Below are positions 60,881-64,000 of a stretch of 64,000 nt of DNA, in pieces (position 1 is the stretch's first letter; every line of letters begins with the position of its first letter). The position numbers were made by a program, and so were the translations under genes. Below the pieces are notes generated by a model. That model was given only the letters and a program-made list of their open reading frames with translations, ran no database searches and was not told the DNA's origin. Source of the DNA: Luteimicrobium xylanilyticum (GTDB taxonomy: Bacteria > Actinomycetota > Actinomycetes > Actinomycetales > Cellulomonadaceae); contig NZ_CP045529.1 of assembly GCF_009429125.1 (NCBI RefSeq), forward strand, positions 3,472,001 to 3,536,000. The letters are read 5' to 3'.

Positions 60881-62161
60881 TCAGTCGGCGCAGCAGGCGT
60901 CGGCCGGAACCGTGACGGCGGGCGTGGGTGACGGTGCGCCGCGGCGCACGCGGATCCCGTCGCGCCGCATCGCGACGACCGTGGTCGCGAGGGCACCGGC
61001 GGCGAGCACGACGCCCACCAGCAGCGGCGCCCGGTACCCGAGGCCGAGGGCGATCACGGCGCCGCCGAGCGCGGGGCCGACGGCGTTCCCGACGTTGAAG
61101 GCCGCGGTGTTCATGCTCGCGGCGAGCGTCGGGGCGCCGGCGGCGATCTGGAAGACCCGCGCGTTGAGTGCGCCCGCGATCGAGAACCCGGACATGCCGA
61201 CGAGCAGCACCGCGCCGAACGCCGCCCACGGCACCGATGCGACGGCAGCGAGCAGGAGCAGGCTGGCCGCTGTCGCGACGAGCGACCCGAGGAGGTTGCC
61301 CCAGAGGTTGCGGTCCGCGATGCGCCCGCCGATGGTGACGCCCACGAACGCGCCGACCCCGAACCCCACGAGCGCGAGGGGCACCGCGTCGGGGTCGAGT
61401 CCCGCGACCTTGGTGAGGAGCGGCGAGAAGTACGAGAACGCGGCGAACACGGAGGCCTGGAAGAGCGCCGTCGTCGCGAGAGCGAGCCAGATCCGGCGGG
61501 TGCGGAACACGCCGAGCTCGCGGGCCAGGAGGTCGCGGGTGCGCTGCGGGGCGGCGTCGGCCACGCCCTCGGCCGGGCGCCGGTCGCGGACCGTCGCCGC
61601 GACGAGCACGGCGGCGAGCGCCGTCACGACGGCGATCACCCAGAACGCGCTCCGCCAGCCGTACCGCTCGCCCAGCCAGGCACCGCCGGGCACGCCGACG
61701 AGGTTGGCGATCGTCAGGCCCCCGACGAGCGCTGCGAGCGACCGCCCGACCGCCCCGGGCGGGCTCGCCCGGTGCGCGTGCACGGCCGCGAGCGACCAGT
61801 AGCCGCCGCACGCGACCGCCGCGAGGACCCGCGAGACGAGGAGCACGCCGTAGCCGGGGGCGAGCGCGCCGAGCACGTGCGCGGCGGCGAACACGACGGT
61901 CATGAGGACGAGCGTCGAGCGGGTCGGCAGGCGCAGCGTCAGGACGGCCATCGCCGGAGCCCCGACGACCATCCCGACGGCGAACGCCGTGATGAGCAGT
62001 CCGGCCTGCGGGATGCTGACGTGCAGGTCGGCCGCGATCTGCTCGAGCAGGCCGGCGATCATGAACTCGCTGGTACCGAGGCAGAAGGTGACCGCCGCGA
62101 GGAGGAGGACGACGCCGGGCACCCGGGTGCTGCGTGGGGCGGTGGGCGTGGTGGCGCTCAT
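60881..62161 (-). CDS. MFS transporter (DHA1/AraJ-type)
   Basis: This 426-residue transporter has 12 predicted spans. The first includes VVLLLAAVTFCLGTSEFMIAG, a hallmark of the AraJ/Bcr-like sugar-efflux and drug-export MFS group. VLTLRLPTRSTLVL corresponds to motif A, and ASMNTAAFNVGNAVGPALGG occupies TM11. It ends in DACCAD. It overlaps the TetR gene by ATGA and is presumably controlled by it. Substrate unknown. Confidence 0.91.
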   Translation of the reverse strand: MSATTPTAPRSTRVPGVVLLLAAVTFCLGTSEFMIAGLLEQIAADLHVSIPQAGLLITAFAVGMVVGAPAMAVLTLRLPTRSTLVLMTVVFAAAHVLGALAPGYGVLLVSRVLAAVACGGYWSLAAVHAHRASPPGAVGRSLAALVGGLTIANLVGVPGGAWLGERYGWRSAFWVIAVVTALAAVLVAATVRDRRPAEGVADAAPQRTRDLLARELGVFRTRRIWLALATTALFQASVFAAFSYFSPLLTKVAGLDPDAVPLALVGFGVGAFVGVTIGGRIADRNLWGNLLGSLVATAASLLLLAAVASVPWAAFGAVLLVGMSGFSIAGALNARVFQIAAGAPTLAASMNTAAFNVGNAVGPALGGAVIALGLGYRAPLLVGVVLAAGALATTVVAMRRDGIRVRRGAPSPTPAVTVPADACCAD

Positions 62162-62799
62162 CCGCGCACCTGCTCGACGGGGCACGCGGGGACGGCTGCG
62201 AGTGCCTCGCGGCCCGCCTCGGTGCTGAGCGCGGAGAGGAACGCGTCGAGCTGGGCGCGCACCTCGTCGGGCGTGGCGACGCGGGCCGCGACCCGCAGCC
62301 CGGCGAGCGTCGTGTGGACGAGCGGGCCGAACGCGTGGGGGTCGACGTCGGGCCTGATGTCGCCCTCGTCGCGGCCGCGCGCCAGGATCCGCGCGTAGGC
62401 GTCGATCCAGGCGCTGCGGTCGGCGTCGAGCAGGGCCGTCACGCCGACCATGCTGCGGCCGAGCTCGACGGCGGTGTTCACCGAGAGGCAGCCGAGGCGG
62501 TCGTCGCGTGCGCACTGGTCGCCGAGCGCGTCGGCGAAGCGCCGGCGCAGCACGACGGGCGCGGGGTCGCGGCTGGCGACCAGCTCCTCGCGTTCGCCTG
62601 CCCCGCGCCCGGTGTAGCGCGCGAGAGCACGCTCGAACAGTGCGTCCTTGCTGGTGAAGGTGCTGTAGAAGCTGGACCGGGCGATGCCTGCGCGCTCGCA
62701 CAGCCCGACGGCGTCGGTCCCCGTGTACCCGTGCTCGGTGAACTCCGCGATGGCGGCGTCCACGACGGCGTCCTCGTCGAACTGTCGGCTCCTGGGCAT
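62158..62799 (-). CDS. TetR-family repressor
   Basis: This 213-residue TetR-type protein has an N-terminal helix-turn-helix (VVDAAIAEFTEHGYTGTDAV, GLCERAGIARSSFYSTFTSK; residues ~12-55). The C-terminal ligand domain contains a Cys in RLGCLSVNTAVELG. It probably represses its own operon, including the MFS transporter, by binding the perfect palindrome directly upstream. ATG 62799 lies 6 bases from a TAGCGT -10 within that palindrome, so the mRNA is leaderless. Confidence 0.93.
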   Translation of the reverse strand: MPRSRQFDEDAVVDAAIAEFTEHGYTGTDAVGLCERAGIARSSFYSTFTSKDALFERALARYTGRGAGEREELVASRDPAPVVLRRRFADALGDQCARDDRLGCLSVNTAVELGRSMVGVTALLDADRSAWIDAYARILARGRDEGDIRPDVDPHAFGPLVHTTLAGLRVAARVATPDEVRAQLDAFLSALSTEAGREALAAVPACPVEQVRG

Positions 62800-62803
62800 G
62801 CGT

Positions 62804-62851
62804 CCACGCTACGCCATTCTGGACACGCGTGTCCAGAATGGCGTAGCGTGG
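62804..62851. promoter_or_regulatory. Perfect 48-bp palindrome: TetR operator and promoter
   Basis: The two 24-base halves are exact reverse complements with no spacer. The core reads GGACACGCGTGTCC and each outer end carries TAGCGT/ACGCTA. On the minus strand TGGACA and TAGCGT lie 18 bases apart, forming the tetR promoter. By symmetry the same pair exists on the plus strand, pointing into the 3' end of the monooxygenase gene. It may also act as a hairpin terminator for that gene. Confidence 0.85.
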
Positions 62852-62859
62852 CCGACTCC

Positions 62860-63981
62860 CTACGCCGCGCGTGCGGCGTCCGCCGCCGCGCGCTCCGCGT
62901 CGCGCTTGGCGACCTCCTCACGGACGATCGGGATGACGTACCGCCCGAAGTCGATCGCATCGTCGAGCAGGTCGTAGCCACGCGCCGAGATCACGCTCAC
63001 GCCGAGGTCGTAATAGGCGAGCAGCGCCTGCGCGACCGTCTCGGGCGTCCCGACGAGCGCGTTCGAGTTCCCGGCACCGCCGGTCGCCTTCGCGGTCGCG
63101 GTCCACAGGGCCGTGTCGAACCGCTCGCCCTGCGCGGCGATCTCGAGGAGCCGCTGGGACCCGGCGTTCTCGGGCGCGCCCGGACGGTAACGGCGGAGCA
63201 GGTCGCCCGCCCCGGCCTTGCGGTCCTCGATCCGGCCGAGGATCTGGTGCGCCTTCTCCCAGGCGAGCTCCTCGGTCGGAGCGATGATCGGCCGGAACGC
63301 GGCGTGGATCCGGGGCAGCGTGGTGCGCCCCGCAGCTTGCGCCTCGTCGTGGATGCGGGCGATCTGCTCAGCGGTCCGGTCCAGCGGCTCGCCCCAGACG
63401 GCGTAGATGTCGGCCTCGGCCGCCCCGACCCTGTAGGCGGCGTCGGACGAGCCGCCGAACGAGATCGTCGGGACCCGACCCTCGTAGGGCTTGGCGTCGA
63501 GGACGAAGTCGTCGAAGTCGTAGAACTCGCCGTGGTGGTCGAACGGCTCGGCGCTGGTCCACGCCTGCTTGACGATCCGGATGTACTCGTGGGTCCGCGC
63601 GTAGCGCTCGTCCTTGGTGAGCCGGTCACCCTCGCGGGCCTGCTCGTGGTCGTTGCCTCCCGTGATGAAGTGCACGGACAGGCGGCCCTGCGACACCTGG
63701 TCGAGCGTCGCGAACGTCTTGGCCGCGAACGTCGGGTAGGACACGTTCGGCCGGTGCGCGAGGAGGAGCTCGATGGACCGGGTGTTCGCGGCGATCCACC
63801 CCGCGAGCGCCGACGGCTCGAGGCCGCTCGACCCGTACGCGAACAGGACGCGCGTCCAGCCGTTGTCCTCGTGCGCGCGGACGATGCGCTCGAGGTAGCG
63901 CAGGTCGACCGGCTTCGTGGTGGGGGCGGTGGTCTCGGAGGCGTCGCTCGTGGTCGCGATGCCGAGGAACTCGACGGGCAT
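62860..63981 (-). CDS. LLM-class FMNH2-dependent monooxygenase (SsuD-like)
   Basis: This 373-residue luciferase-like TIM barrel resembles SsuD alkanesulfonate monooxygenase. MPVEFLGIATTSDASET, LFAYGSSGLEPSALAGWIAA and LLLAHRPNVSYPTFAAKTFA are typical, as are VSQGRLSVHFITGGND and PTISFGGSSDAAYRVGAAEA. It would use reduced FMN and O2 to cleave a C-S or similar bond. Reduced FMN could come from the reductases at 54150 and 54749. Its stop is 8 bp from the 48-bp palindrome. The start ATG is complete at 63981. Confidence 0.92.
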   Translation of the reverse strand: MPVEFLGIATTSDASETTAPTTKPVDLRYLERIVRAHEDNGWTRVLFAYGSSGLEPSALAGWIAANTRSIELLLAHRPNVSYPTFAAKTFATLDQVSQGRLSVHFITGGNDHEQAREGDRLTKDERYARTHEYIRIVKQAWTSAEPFDHHGEFYDFDDFVLDAKPYEGRVPTISFGGSSDAAYRVGAAEADIYAVWGEPLDRTAEQIARIHDEAQAAGRTTLPRIHAAFRPIIAPTEELAWEKAHQILGRIEDRKAGAGDLLRRYRPGAPENAGSQRLLEIAAQGERFDTALWTATAKATGGAGNSNALVGTPETVAQALLAYYDLGVSVISARGYDLLDDAIDFGRYVIPIVREEVAKRDAERAAADAARAA

Positions 63982-64000
63982 GGTCAGGACTCCGTTCGGT

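Noticed and set aside
62804-62851. Palindrome as a transposon end or inverted-repeat insertion
   Set aside because: No transposase or target duplication is present; its position in the tetR promoter explains it better.

Overview
The window is high-GC DNA with strongly GC-biased third codon positions. It carries marker genes of Actinomycetota: bldC, a DUF3073 gene, an actinobacterial Holin-X/DUF3618 pair, DUF222/13E12-type HNH genes with mycobacterial-type LexA boxes, and a 6C-like small RNA. Many genes appear to be read from leaderless promoters. The gene mix fits a free-living soil or plant-associated member of the Micrococcales (Cellulomonas/Promicromonospora-like), but the genus is an inference.

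Region 1 (1-20 kb) is a purine and N-heterocycle catabolic island. A + strand group encodes the end of a PucG-like aminotransferase, allantoate amidohydrolase, and a fused OHCU decarboxylase/5-hydroxyisourate hydrolase. After a LexA-box HNH gene (3.0-4.9 kb), a compact ten-gene minus-strand operon runs from 15135 down to 5199. It encodes a cytosine-deaminase-like hydrolase, an NMT1/taurine-type ABC importer, an FAD oxidase, a creatininase-family hydrolase, a PNPOx-family protein, allantoinase, uricase and a guanine-deaminase-like enzyme. Together the two groups cover guanine deamination and urate to ureidoglycine; xanthine dehydrogenase is not in the window. A divergent XRE-cupin regulator and a perfect inverted repeat in the shared promoter suggest a local switch. 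An orphan PDR-type reductase and two amidohydrolases follow; one of the amidohydrolases lacks key metal ligands.

Region 2 (20-33 kb) is mostly core: glycosyltransferases and a UDP-GlcNAc 2-epimerase, an alpha/beta hydrolase, a RibD-like reductase, GDPD, galE, a zincin, tRNA-Glu/Asp/Phe, the holin-X/DUF3618 pair, bldC, DUF3073, purM and purF.

Region 3 (33-45 kb) looks accessory. It holds a secreted 5'-nucleotidase and a secreted ExeM-like nuclease that share the same C-terminal module, an MFS exporter with an MmyB-like regulator, a GNAT pseudogene with one in-frame TAG, a second DUF222-HNH gene with the identical 16-bp LexA box, and another GNAT. It separates purF from the SCP-ortholog/RNB pair.

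Region 4 (45-64 kb) holds two complete Dpp/Opp-type ABC importers (47.4-53.0 kb minus; 55.4-60.7 kb plus), CutC, and two flavin reductases co-transcribed with the second importer. It ends with an MFS transporter/TetR pair under a perfect 48-bp palindrome and an SsuD-like flavin monooxygenase. The second importer, the flavin reductases and the monooxygenase could form an organosulfur or other FMNH2-dependent uptake and oxidation module.
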